This document shows positions 43,383 to 50,813 of a stretch of DNA of 64,000 bases, piece by piece; within the stretch, counting starts at the first letter, position 1, and every line of letters starts with the position of its first letter. A program made the position numbers and the translations under genes. Where the stretch lies: NCBI RefSeq assembly GCF_016909575.1, contig NZ_JAFBGA010000011.1, forward strand, positions 62,001 to 126,000, in the 5' to 3' direction. The notes beneath the pieces were generated by a model that was not told the origin of the DNA, searched no databases, and saw only the letters and a list, made by a program, of their open reading frames with translations. The DNA comes from Streptomyces sp. HB132 (GTDB taxonomy: Bacteria > Actinomycetota > Actinomycetes > Streptomycetales > Streptomycetaceae).

Positions 43383-44342
43383 ATGAAGCTCCGCTGTGCC
43401 GTGCTCGACGACTACCAGTCCGTGGCGGCCACCGCCGCCGACTGGTCGTCCGTCGCCGACGACATCGACGTGGTCAGCTTCGCCGATCACTGCGCCACGG
43501 AGGACGAACTGGCATCACGACTGGCCGAGTTCGACATCGTCGTGACCCTCCGGGAGCGTGTGCCCTTTCCCGCGACGCTGATCGCACGCCTGCCCCGGCT
43601 CCGGCTGCTCGTCGCCTCCGGCATGCGCAACACCTCCATCGACTACGCCGCCGCCGAACGGCACGGGGTCACGGTCTGCGGCACCGCCAGCACGGCCACC
43701 CCGCCCGTCGAGCTCACCTGGGCGCTGCTGCTCGGACTGGCGCGCGGGCTGGTGACCGAGGCCGACGCCCTGCGGAACAACGGCCCCTGGCAGTCCACCG
43801 TCGGGGCCGACCTGCACGGGCGCAGGCTCGGCATCCTCGGGCTGGGGAAGATCGGCAGCCGGGTCGCCGCGGTCGGCCGCGCCTTCGGCATGGACGTGGT
43901 GGCCTGGAGCGCGAATCTGACCCCGGAGCGGGCCGCGGAGGCCGGGGTGGGCCTCGCCGCGTCCAAGGAGGAGCTGCTGGAGACCAGCGACTTCGTCTCC
44001 GTGCACCTGGTGCTGAGCGAGCGCACCCGTGGACTGCTGGGCGCCGAGGAGCTCAGGCTGATGCGGCCGGGCAGCTATCTGGTCAACACGTCCCGGGCGG
44101 CGATCATCGACCAGGACGCGCTGCTCGACGTGCTGCACCGCGGGGCCATCGCCGGCGCGGGCGTCGACGTGTTCGACATCGAGCCGCTCCCGGCGGACCA
44201 TCCGATGCGCGGCGCGCCGCGCCTCCTGGCCACACCGCACCTGGGCTACGTCTCGCAGGCCAACTACGCGGCGTACTACGGGGACGCGGTCGAGGACATC
44301 CGGGCCCACCTCGACGGCGAGCCTGTTCGCCTGCTCGGCTGA
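43383..44342 (+). CDS. D-2-hydroxyacid dehydrogenase family protein
   Basis: 319 residues. The NAD-binding fold is in the middle: LGILGLGKIGSRVAAVGRAFGMDV (GxGxxG), then SYLVNTSRAAIIDQDALLDVL, and catalytic His in LLATPHLGYVS with an upstream Arg in LLVASGMRNTSIDYAA. It oxidises or reduces a 2-hydroxy/2-oxo acid; the substrate cannot be read from sequence, though the family includes glyoxylate/hydroxypyruvate reductases. It is not SerA, since there is no ACT domain. GAAGGGGAAG precedes the ATG. The next gene starts 25 bp downstream, so the two are probably one unit. Confidence 0.94.
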   Translation: MKLRCAVLDDYQSVAATAADWSSVADDIDVVSFADHCATEDELASRLAEFDIVVTLRERVPFPATLIARLPRLRLLVASGMRNTSIDYAAAERHGVTVCGTASTATPPVELTWALLLGLARGLVTEADALRNNGPWQSTVGADLHGRRLGILGLGKIGSRVAAVGRAFGMDVVAWSANLTPERAAEAGVGLAASKEELLETSDFVSVHLVLSERTRGLLGAEELRLMRPGSYLVNTSRAAIIDQDALLDVLHRGAIAGAGVDVFDIEPLPADHPMRGAPRLLATPHLGYVSQANYAAYYGDAVEDIRAHLDGEPVRLLG

Positions 44343-44367
44343 GCGCCGCGCGTGATGGGATACCCCG

Positions 44368-45225
44368 ATGAGTGAGCACCCTTCCCTGCGCGACCGCATC
44401 GAACAGTTCTACGCCACCGTGCCCCTGAACTTCGCCGTGGCCGAGGAGTTCGGATCCCTGCGCCTCTTCGTGCGCAAGACGGAAGGCACGCCGTACTACG
44501 GTGGCCCGTTCCACGCCCGCCCCGTCTCGGCCTCCCCGTACGACCCGGTTCCCGCCTCCGACCTGGCTGGGGTGCGAGCGCGGCAGCGGGAACTCGGGGT
44601 GCCAGGAGCGCTCGAGTGGCTCGCGGAGGTGACGCCGTCGCTGCGGGCCACGGCGGAGGCGGCGGGGCTCGCGATCGCGGAACGGCCGCTGATGGTGCTC
44701 GACCCCGGCCTGCCGCTGCCGGCGCAGTCCCTGCCCGAGGGCGTCACCACCCGGGCCCTCGAAGCGGACGATCCGGACCTTCCCGCCGTGCTGGCCCTCC
44801 CTGGACTGGCCTTCGCCGAGGCCGGCACGGCCGTGGGCCCGGCAGGGCGTGCGGAGCTCGGAGACGCCGCCGGACGGCTCGTCGCCGACGGCACGGTGGA
44901 CACGATCCGCCCCTCGCTCCGGGCCGGTCACAAGACGCTTGTCGCCGCCTTCGCACCCGACGGCCTGCCCCTTGCCGCCGGCCACTACCACCCGGTGGAC
45001 GGCACCACCGAGATAGGCGGGATCGGCACGCTCCCGGCAGCGCGCCGTCAAGGACTCGGGGCGGCGGTGATGGTGGCCCTGGCGGGCCACGCGCGTGAAC
45101 ACGGCGTACAGACCGTCTTCCTGGCCTACGCCCTGGAGTCCGTCGCCCGCCTCTACGCCCGGCTGAACTTCCGCCCGGCCGGTACCACGCTGCTGATCGC
45201 GGACCAGCCCGCCCGCGGACAGTAG
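44368..45225 (+). CDS. GNAT-family N-acetyltransferase
   Basis: 285 residues. The C-terminal ~150 residues form a GNAT domain: TRALEADDPDLPAVLAL, then IGGIGTLPAARRQGLGAAVMVALAGHA with the acetyl-CoA pyrophosphate loop RRQGLG/A, then VFLAYALESVARLYARLNFRP. The N-terminal half (~1-120) carries a second, weaker GNAT-like or accessory fold. ATG start (MSEHPSLRD). 25 bp after the dehydrogenase. Acceptor substrate is unknown. Confidence 0.92.
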   Translation: MSEHPSLRDRIEQFYATVPLNFAVAEEFGSLRLFVRKTEGTPYYGGPFHARPVSASPYDPVPASDLAGVRARQRELGVPGALEWLAEVTPSLRATAEAAGLAIAERPLMVLDPGLPLPAQSLPEGVTTRALEADDPDLPAVLALPGLAFAEAGTAVGPAGRAELGDAAGRLVADGTVDTIRPSLRAGHKTLVAAFAPDGLPLAAGHYHPVDGTTEIGGIGTLPAARRQGLGAAVMVALAGHAREHGVQTVFLAYALESVARLYARLNFRPAGTTLLIADQPARGQ

Positions 45226-45339
45226 GGCGGCCGGCCCGCCGGGCGTGGATCGCGTGCTTCACCGGTGCTCGGCGAACGCGGCCCGTAGGGTGGGGAACGG
45301 CTGCCTCCCGGCCGCCCCGGACGCAGAGAGGCCCACCGC

Positions 45340-46023
45340 GTGCACACGCTCACCGACGACGAGACGGTCTCCTGCATGGTTCCGATACCGGCCGGGACCG
45401 TGGACCTCCGCGACGACCGCCGCGGCGCCCGCTGGCAGGAGGAGATCGAACCCTTCCTGCTCGCCCGCCACCCCGTCACCGTCGGACAGCACCGCGCCGT
45501 CACGGGGACGGACGCCGACCCCGCCGTGCCCGACGCACTGCCCCTGACCAGCATCAGCTGGCTCGACGCCGTCGACCTGTGCAACCGGTTCTCGGCCCGC
45601 GCCGGACTGGCACCGGTCTACTCCCACGACGTACGGAGCGGCGAGGTGGTCCGCGACCCGGACTCCGACGGCTACCGGCTGCCCACCGAGGCGGAGTGGC
45701 AGTACGCCTGCAAGGCGGGAACCACCGGCTACCGCTACGGCGAGATCGACGACATCGCCTGGTACGAGGGCAACTCCGGCGGCCGGGTCCACGAGTCCGG
45801 CGCCAAGACCCCCAACGCATGGGGCCTGCACGACATGCTGGGCAACGTCTGGGAGTGGTGCTGGGACCTCTACGACGAGGAGGTCTACGGCGCCTACCGC
45901 ACCTTCCGCGGCGGCGGCTGGGCCGAGTCGGAGCGTGGCTGCGGCGCCACGGTGCGCCGTCGCAGTCACCCCACCTTCGCGATCGACGACCTCGGCCTCC
46001 GGCTGGCCCGCGGCGTGCGCTGA
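45340..46023 (+). CDS. SUMF1/formylglycine-generating-enzyme-like protein lacking one catalytic Cys
   Basis: 227 residues. FGE-sulfatase fold motifs: MVPIPAGTVDLRDDRRG, HPVTVGQHRAV, SWLDAVDLCNRFS, GYRLPTEAEWQYACKAG, NAWGLHDMLGNVWEWCWDLY, and a C-terminal FRGGGWAESERGCGATVRRRS. In active FGE two cysteines lie in the segment GSYLCHDSYC; here the first is replaced by Glu and only the second remains. Activation of sulfatases is therefore doubtful, and it may act on another substrate, as EgtB-like members do. GTG start. Confidence 0.88.
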   Translation: MHTLTDDETVSCMVPIPAGTVDLRDDRRGARWQEEIEPFLLARHPVTVGQHRAVTGTDADPAVPDALPLTSISWLDAVDLCNRFSARAGLAPVYSHDVRSGEVVRDPDSDGYRLPTEAEWQYACKAGTTGYRYGEIDDIAWYEGNSGGRVHESGAKTPNAWGLHDMLGNVWEWCWDLYDEEVYGAYRTFRGGGWAESERGCGATVRRRSHPTFAIDDLGLRLARGVR

Positions 46024-46102
46024 CGGGGCTGCGCCGAGTCGCGTGCGGACGTTCCTCGCATGTCGGCCGGGTCTTCGGGCGCGGCCACTGCATCATGTCG
46101 GG

Positions 46103-46639
46103 GTGGGTGAGATCTGGACCATCGGTCACTGGACGTGCCCGGAAGAGACGTTCATCGGCTCCCTGGACGCCCAGCGCATCGAAGTGCTGGCCGACGTCCG
46201 GGCGCACCCCGGCTCACGCCGCAGCCCTCAGTACTCCGCCGAGTCGATGCGCGGCTGGCTGGAACGGGCCGGGATCGACTACGTGTACCTGGACGAGCTC
46301 GGCGGCCGGCGGCGCAGACAGGACGTGGATCCCGCCGTCAACGCCGGCTGGCACAACCGGAGCTTCAAGAACTACGCCGACTACACGCTCCTTCCGGCGT
46401 ACGAGCACGGCATCACGGTTCTGACCGGCCTCGCTGAGCGCGCCCGCGTCGCCGTCATGTGCGGCGAGCCGATGCCGTGGCGCTGCCACCGCCTGCTGAT
46501 CGCGAACACGCTCACCGCCCGCGGCTGGACGGTCCGGCACATCATGGGCGCCGACGGGACGCGCGTGCACGAACCGGGTGCCTGGGGGGCGGAGCCGCAC
46601 ATCGACGAGCAGGGCCGGGTGACGTATCCGGCGCCGTGA
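46103..46639 (+). CDS. DUF488 domain protein
   Basis: 178 residues. DUF488 hallmarks: IWTIGHWTCPEETFI, VLADVRAHPGSRRSPQY, AGIDYVYLDELGGRRR, and VAVMCGEPMPWRCHRLLIA with the CxE...CHR cysteine/histidine cluster. The chosen GTG gives VGEIWTIGHW; the upstream stretch has no family similarity. DUF488 proteins are small cytoplasmic proteins of unknown biochemical role, sometimes linked to stress responses. It follows the SUMF-like gene by 79 bp. Confidence 0.92.
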   Translation: MGEIWTIGHWTCPEETFIGSLDAQRIEVLADVRAHPGSRRSPQYSAESMRGWLERAGIDYVYLDELGGRRRRQDVDPAVNAGWHNRSFKNYADYTLLPAYEHGITVLTGLAERARVAVMCGEPMPWRCHRLLIANTLTARGWTVRHIMGADGTRVHEPGAWGAEPHIDEQGRVTYPAP

Positions 46640-46714
46640 GGGCTGCCCGGCGAAAAACCGTTCGGGTGACCGAGGGGGCGTGAGGTACGTTCCTGATCAT
46701 TCGAAGGGGGCGAA

Positions 46715-47446
46715 GTGGCGAAGCTCAACCAGATCATCGCCGTGGAGAAGGGTGTCAAGAGCAAGTCGCTCCAGGACATCACCGCGGCCCACCACAAGGT
46801 GCAGAAGCCGGCACTGCTGGCCGGCATCTCGCGTACGTACCAGCCGAAGGACGAGGAGGGCGAGCAGCTTCCGCCCGAGTCCACGCGGGTGCAGATCAAG
46901 GCCGAGGAGGCCCTGCGCGAGATGTCCGCGTCGCTGACCCGGCTGTTCGACGTGACCGCGACGAAGGACTGGGCCAACTGCTCGGCCCGCGCGGACGTCG
47001 TCGTCGACGGCCGCACGGTCGTGAGCGAAGTCCCGGTCAGCTACCTGCTCTTCCTGGAGAAGCAGCTCACCGACCTGCACACCTTCGTGAAGAAGCTTCC
47101 GGTCCTGGACGCGTCGGAGTCCTGGTCGCTCGACCCGTCGACGGACTGGTGGAAGACGGACCCGGTACGCACCATCAGGACGAAGAAGGTCCCGCGCAAC
47201 CACGTCAAGGCCGAGGCGACCGACAAGCACCCGGCGCAGGTCGACGTGTACTACGAGGACGTTCCCATCGGGTACTGGACCACCGTGAAGTTCTCCGGCG
47301 CGCTCCCGGCACGGCGGGTGAACGAGCTGCTGGACCGGGTCGAGAAGCTCCAGCACGCGGTGAAGTTCGCCCGTGAGGAGGCCAACGGCGCCGAGGTCAC
47401 CGACCAGCGGGTCGGGGACGCGGTATTCGGTTACCTGTTCGGCTAG
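46715..47446 (+). CDS. DUF7873-like protein next to the permuted tRNA-like locus
   Basis: 243 residues: MAKLNQIIAVEKGVKSKSLQ, LLAGISRTYQPKDEEGEQLPPE, RLFDVTATKDWANCSARADVVVDG, SYLLFLEKQLTDLHTFVKKLP, VKFSGALPARRVNELLDRVEKLQHAVKFARE. I recognise this family from actinomycete and actinophage genomes, often beside tRNA genes; no catalytic motif is evident. GTG start with GAAGGGGG upstream. A terminator-like hairpin follows at 47477 and two permuted tRNA-like units lie 125 bp downstream. A role in RNA processing is conceivable but not shown. Confidence 0.88.
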   Translation: MAKLNQIIAVEKGVKSKSLQDITAAHHKVQKPALLAGISRTYQPKDEEGEQLPPESTRVQIKAEEALREMSASLTRLFDVTATKDWANCSARADVVVDGRTVVSEVPVSYLLFLEKQLTDLHTFVKKLPVLDASESWSLDPSTDWWKTDPVRTIRTKKVPRNHVKAEATDKHPAQVDVYYEDVPIGYWTTVKFSGALPARRVNELLDRVEKLQHAVKFAREEANGAEVTDQRVGDAVFGYLFG

Positions 47447-47476
47447 TGTCGGACGTGAGGCGGCACCCCCAAGAAC

Positions 47477-47500
47477 GCCCCCGCGCCGAGTCGCGGGGGT
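47477..47500 (+). terminator. Hairpin after the DUF7873-like gene
   Basis: GCCCCCGCG (47477-47485), 6-base loop, CGCGGGGGT (47492-47500) pair over nine positions with one terminal G-U. Starts 31 bp beyond the stop codon. Confidence 0.7.
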
Positions 47501-47510
47501 GCGCACCCTG

Positions 47511-47539
47511 CACGAGGCGGATTTGAGGTCCGCCCCGTG
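47511..47539 (+). other. Minihelix-like hairpin with 7-base T-loop-like sequence
   Basis: Arms 47511-47521 and 47529-47539 pair over 11 positions with one A-C mismatch, closing the 7-base loop TTTGAGG. Length and loop resemble a tRNA acceptor/T minihelix. It could be a second terminator or a decayed tRNA piece. No matching D-arm or anticodon arm was found for it. Confidence 0.45.
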
Positions 47540-47570
47540 TGATGAGCGCAAGCTGAAACTGACGTTCAGC

Positions 47571-47665
47571 CTGAAGACGCGGCAACGGTGGAGGTTCGAG
47601 TCCTCCCCCCGGCACCACAGGCCGGGGTGGCCCAACATGGCAGAGGCAACCGCGATCAATCTCAG
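47571..47665 (+). tRNA. Candidate circularly permuted tRNA-Leu(CAA)-like unit
   Basis: Reading order is 3' half then 5' half. Anticodon-stem 3' strand CGCGG (47578-47582); variable CAACGGT; T-arm GGAGG-TTCGAGT-CCTCC (47590-47606); acceptor 3' strand CCCCGGC (47607-47613); loop ACCACAG, whose first four bases could be A73-CCA; acceptor 5' strand GCCGGGG (47621-47627); TG; class-II-like D-arm GCC...GGC with the GG pair (47630-47647); AA; anticodon-stem 5' strand CCGCG (47650-47654); AT then CAA (47657-47659). Acceptor 7/7 and anticodon 5/5 pair. Outside this, CTGAAGA (47571-47577) pairs with TCTCAG (47660-47665) with one bulge, leaving AUCAA as a bulge. A linear tRNA reading fails. Confidence 0.6.
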
Positions 47666-47712
47666 ACTCTCGCTCCAGCTTCAGTATCGCCGCCGACTGC
47701 CAGATCGACCGA

Positions 47713-47815
47713 GTACGGACGAACACCGTTGAATGCTGGTTCGAATCCGGCCTGCGCCTCTACGCGGCGCGGTAGTTCAAAGGCAGAACGCGACGGTATG
47801 ACGACTGATCCGCAC
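47713..47815 (+). tRNA. Second candidate permuted tRNA-like unit, probably Val(GAC)
   Basis: Same reversed layout as the first unit. Anticodon-stem 3' strand ACCGT (47725-47729); variable TGAAT; T-arm GCTGG-TTCGAAT-CCGGC (47735-47751); acceptor 3' strand CTGCGCC (47752-47758); 7-base loop TCTACGC; acceptor 5' strand GGCGCGG (47766-47772); TA; perfect D-arm GTTC-AAAGGCA-GAAC (47775-47789); GCG; ACGGT (47793-47797); AT then GAC. Acceptor pairs 7/7 (one G-U), anticodon 5/5, extendable to 7. Outer helix GTACGGA (47713-47719) with TCCGCAC (47809-47815) pairs 6/7. Weaker points: CTA in place of CCA, U at position 73, and a register ambiguity that could read the anticodon as AUG. Confidence 0.5.
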
Positions 47816-47856
47816 TCTTAAACGGCGCTGGCACGCGCAATTGGGTGGCAACCCCA

Positions 47857-47890
47857 GGGGCCCGGGAGCTGGATACGACTCCCGGGCTCC
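47857..47890 (+). terminator. Perfect 12-bp hairpin closing the tRNA-like locus
   Basis: Arms 47857-47868 and 47879-47890 pair over 12 positions (one G-U) around a 10-base loop, followed by GCCA. It mirrors the acceptor-plus-T-stem length of the hairpin at 47511 and may terminate the tRNA-like transcript. Sequence from 47891 to 48007 shows nothing else recognisable. Confidence 0.6.
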
Positions 47891-48007
47891 GCCACGTCCC
47901 GCCCCTCCCGGCTGTGAGACCTGAGGGCATCCGGACCCGTGCGGGCACCGCCGCATCCGGAAACGGACGACGGTGACGCTTTCAGGCCAATGAATACCGG
48001 CTCGTGA

Positions 48008-48229
48008 CCCTGGGGACGCAGCAAGGCCGGCGCGTTCGCCGGCGGGGCCCTCTCGGACGCCTCGGGGCCCGGCAGCGCCGTCCGGGCCGTCGGGGTCTCC
48101 TATCTGTACGTCTCGGTCTGGCTGATACTCTCCCCGCTACATTCGGCCACCACCGCCGAACGGGCCCGCGCGACGGGCGTACGGGCGGCGCCCGGAGAGG
48201 CCGTCGACGAGCAGATTCCCGCCCCCTGA
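48008..48229 (+). pseudogene. C-terminal remnant of an MFS transporter
   Basis: Frame 2 from a stop at 48005 encodes AGAFAGGALSDASGPGSAVR then VGVSYLYVSVWLILSPLHS and a hydrophilic tail to TGA at 48227. This is the typical last helix pair of a drug/amino-acid MFS exporter (AGGxLSDxxG). No start codon or earlier helices precede it; the sequence upstream belongs to the tRNA-like locus. A 5' deletion joined the two. MFS exporters often accompany ATP-grasp peptide ligases, and an ATP-grasp gene follows, suggesting a former exporter/ligase pair. Confidence 0.7.
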
Positions 48230-48284
48230 CCGGCCGTTCACCACCCCGCACCGCGTTCCCCAGAGACAGAAGGCGAGAAACGAC

Positions 48285-49505
48285 GTGGCTGAGGACCGAG
48301 ACGTCCTGATCTACTCCAAGCGCTACGAGGGCGGGGTGCGCTTCGTCTCGCGCATGCTCACTGCACTGGGACGCCGCCCGGTCCTGGTCTCCGAGAAGCC
48401 GGAGGACGTCAACAGCGTCCACTGCGCGGCCCACATCGTGGTCGACTGGGAGACAGCGAGCCTGGAGGAGCTGGTGGCGGCGGTCGGGGCGGCGGGCGTG
48501 GAGCCGACAGCCGTCGTCAACTTCGTGGACCCGCTGATCTCCTGGCAGGTGCGCACGGCACGGCACTACGGACTGACGGGGTCGGAGCAGGGCCGTGAAG
48601 TCCTGCTGAGCAAGGCACGGGTACGGGCGGCCATGGCGGACCGCGGCCTGTCGTCGCTGGCCTTCGCGACCGGAACCGCCGCTTCCCTCGACACCGACGC
48701 GGTCACCTCGTACCCCGTCATCGTCAAGCCCGACCAGGACTCCGGTGCTTCACGGCTCGTCCGCCGCGCCGAGGACGCTGCCGAGCTCGTCTCCTGCCTC
48801 AAGGAGCTGGCCGCCGCCGCGGGTCCGGAGACGGACGTCATCGTGGAGGAGTACATCGACGGCATCGAGTTCTCCGTCGACGGGCCGGTGCTGGACGGCC
48901 GGTTCCATCCGCTCTTCGAGGTCGAGAAGACGGGGCACGACAACCGGCGGCACCACGACGCGGGGCTTCTCATCTCGCCCCCGGTCACCGCACAGGTGCG
49001 CTCTGCCGTGGGCGAGCTGTCGGAGCGGGTCCGGGCGCTGTGCTCCTCTCTCGGCCTCGGGAACAGCTGGCTGCACGTCGAAGGGCGGGCACGCGCGGAC
49101 GGCACCTGCGAACTGGTCGAGGTCAACCCGCGCCCCGGTGGCCGCTCGTACCGGGACGCCATCCGGCGGGCCTGCGGTGTCGACTCCATCGACATGTCGG
49201 TACGCATGGCGCTCGGCGAGCGCCTGGACGGCGTTCTGGCCGACGCGACCACCGGCGGCACCGAGCTGCTGGCCATGCTCCCCTTCGAGGCCGACCGCGT
49301 CGGAACCCTGGCGAGCGCCACCTCCATCGAGGAGCTCATGCGGATCCCCGGGGTGGTGGACGGCTACCTGTTCGAGAACTTCCGCGTGGTGACGATGGAC
49401 CGGGAGAACCACTTCGCCGAGGCCTTGATCGCCGCCGACAGCGTCGCCGACCTGCACAGGATCGCCGAACAGGTCCGCTCGGCCTTCACCTTCACCTTCG
49501 AGTGA
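48285..49505 (+). CDS. ATP-grasp domain carboxylate-amine ligase-like protein
   Basis: 406 residues. ATP-grasp features: YPVIVKPDQDSGASRLVRRAEDAAEL (the lysine- and glycine-rich nucleotide loop, ~147-172), VIVEEYIDGIEFSVDG (acidic metal-binding strand), HVEGRARADGTCELVEVNPRPGG (NPRPGG metal/ATP site). This family includes L-amino-acid ligases (BacD-like) that join amino acids via acyl phosphate. GTG start. An MFS C-terminal remnant lies immediately upstream. The product is unknown, and no other dedicated biosynthetic genes are adjacent. Confidence 0.93.
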   Translation: MAEDRDVLIYSKRYEGGVRFVSRMLTALGRRPVLVSEKPEDVNSVHCAAHIVVDWETASLEELVAAVGAAGVEPTAVVNFVDPLISWQVRTARHYGLTGSEQGREVLLSKARVRAAMADRGLSSLAFATGTAASLDTDAVTSYPVIVKPDQDSGASRLVRRAEDAAELVSCLKELAAAAGPETDVIVEEYIDGIEFSVDGPVLDGRFHPLFEVEKTGHDNRRHHDAGLLISPPVTAQVRSAVGELSERVRALCSSLGLGNSWLHVEGRARADGTCELVEVNPRPGGRSYRDAIRRACGVDSIDMSVRMALGERLDGVLADATTGGTELLAMLPFEADRVGTLASATSIEELMRIPGVVDGYLFENFRVVTMDRENHFAEALIAADSVADLHRIAEQVRSAFTFTFE

Positions 49506-49774
49506 CCCGCACGGGCGGAGGTCCGCTCACGGCCCGGACGGGCCCCGCACCGATCCGTGCGTGACGGGCGCTGCGTGGCAGTGCACCGTCACGCTCCGGT
49601 CCGGGCCCCATCGTTGCTTGACGGGGCCGGACAGGTCCGCTCCAGGTGTCCGTACGGAGCGACGGCCGACGCGTTCTGCCCCCCGAGCGCGTGCACCGCG
49701 TGCTGCGGAGCCTCGACGTCCCGCTCAGGTCGCGTCACGCGCTCAAGGCGGCCGGTTCAGTGACTCAGCAGGCC
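49506..49774. other. Non-coding gap between convergent ATP-grasp and esterase genes
   Basis: 269 bp between convergent stops. Short open stretches exist but none resembles a known protein, and no strong terminator hairpin or repeat was identified. Confidence 0.5.
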
Positions 49775-50767
49775 CTACGCCTTGCGGAGCCGGGCGACGA
49801 TGCCGTCCAGATCACGCTGGAACAGATCGGGGCGGACGAAGTGCCCGCCGGGCACCTCGTGCCACTCGTGCGGGATCCCGGCCGCGCCGAGGCCCGCCCG
49901 GACCTCCCGCTGACCGGCGAGCACCTGTGTCTCGTTGACGGTGTCGAACCAGTTGACCGGGTCCGGACTGGTTCCCGCGACCAGGAAGACCCGCTTGTCG
50001 CGGTAGCTCTCGATGCGCTGCACGGGGTTGTCCGCGGTGACCCTGGCCTCGTCCCAGAGCGGCGCGCCGTAGACCGTGCCCCCGCCCAGCTCCACGGCCG
50101 CGGAGGAGGTGTTGGCCCAGTGGGTGACCAGGCCGAAGTCGCGGCGCAGGCTGGCCGGCCCGGAGTGGGCGCTCACCGAGGCGAAGTGGCCGTAGTACTT
50201 GGCCGCGTACTTCAGCGCGCCGAAGCCGCCCATCGAGAAGCCGGAGACGGCCCGGCCGTCGTACTCGGCGTACGTACGGAAGTTGGCGTCGATCCACGGG
50301 ATCAGCTGGGCGATGTGGAACGTCTCCCAGTTGCGGGCGCCCGTGTTGGAGCTGACGGGGTTGGAGTACCAGCCCGCGTGGCCCCCGTCGGGCATCACGA
50401 CGATGACCGGCTTCCCGGCGGTCCAGGCGCGGATGCCCATCCGGTCGAAGGTCATGAAGTCCTGGTCCGTGCCGCCGCCGTGGAAGAGGTAGAGGACCGG
50501 ATAGGAGCGACCGCTGCTGTGATAGCCGTCGGGGAGCAGGACGTTGACCGCCGGATCCCAGCCGATCGCGTCGGTCGCGAAGCGGTAGTACCACATCCGG
50601 GGATCGCGCTCGTCATGGCCGACGATGCGCAGCCCGAAGCCGTCGCCCGCCGCGGCGGCCGACGACGCCGAGGCCAGGACGCCTCCTGCGCCGAGGGCCG
50701 TCGCGGCGGTGACCGAGCCGAGGGCCCTGATGACGTTCCTGCGGGTGGGGCGGTGCGTGCTCAACAT
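49775..50767 (-). CDS. Secreted esterase of the antigen-85/esterase-D type
   Basis: 330 residues. A twin-arginine-like signal (THRPTRRNVIRALGSVTAA, ending ASASSAAAAG, ~1-40) predicts export. The alpha/beta hydrolase fold has VLYLFHGGGTD (oxyanion region), VIVVMPDGG, GFSMGGFGALKYA with the nucleophilic Ser, and a late His in VPGGHFVRPD. It probably hydrolyses acyl esters outside the cell. It lies 46 bp downstream of the C39-like peptidase gene on the same strand, likely one operon. Confidence 0.93.
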   Translation of the reverse strand: MLSTHRPTRRNVIRALGSVTAATALGAGGVLASASSAAAAGDGFGLRIVGHDERDPRMWYYRFATDAIGWDPAVNVLLPDGYHSSGRSYPVLYLFHGGGTDQDFMTFDRMGIRAWTAGKPVIVVMPDGGHAGWYSNPVSSNTGARNWETFHIAQLIPWIDANFRTYAEYDGRAVSGFSMGGFGALKYAAKYYGHFASVSAHSGPASLRRDFGLVTHWANTSSAAVELGGGTVYGAPLWDEARVTADNPVQRIESYRDKRVFLVAGTSPDPVNWFDTVNETQVLAGQREVRAGLGAAGIPHEWHEVPGGHFVRPDLFQRDLDGIVARLRKA

Positions 50768-50813
50768 GATCTCCTGGAGTAGGGAACGACACGGAGGGCA
50801 CTGACGGGGGCGG

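Noticed and set aside
47539..47559. Hammerhead-ribozyme-like core (TGATGA ... GAAAC) between the first hairpin and unit 1
   Set aside because: The essential C before TGATGA is G, stem II would be only three base pairs, and no cleavage-site helix pair was found. The resemblance is probably chance.
47511..47560. A third permuted tRNA unit built on the loop TTTGAGG
   Set aside because: The flanking strands pair with a mismatch and no D-arm with a GG pair or T-arm with TTC follows or precedes in the right places.
47801..47850. tRNA-Lys-like anticodon loop ACTCTTAA near 47814
   Set aside because: The flanking bases do not form a 5-bp anticodon stem and no acceptor stem matches.
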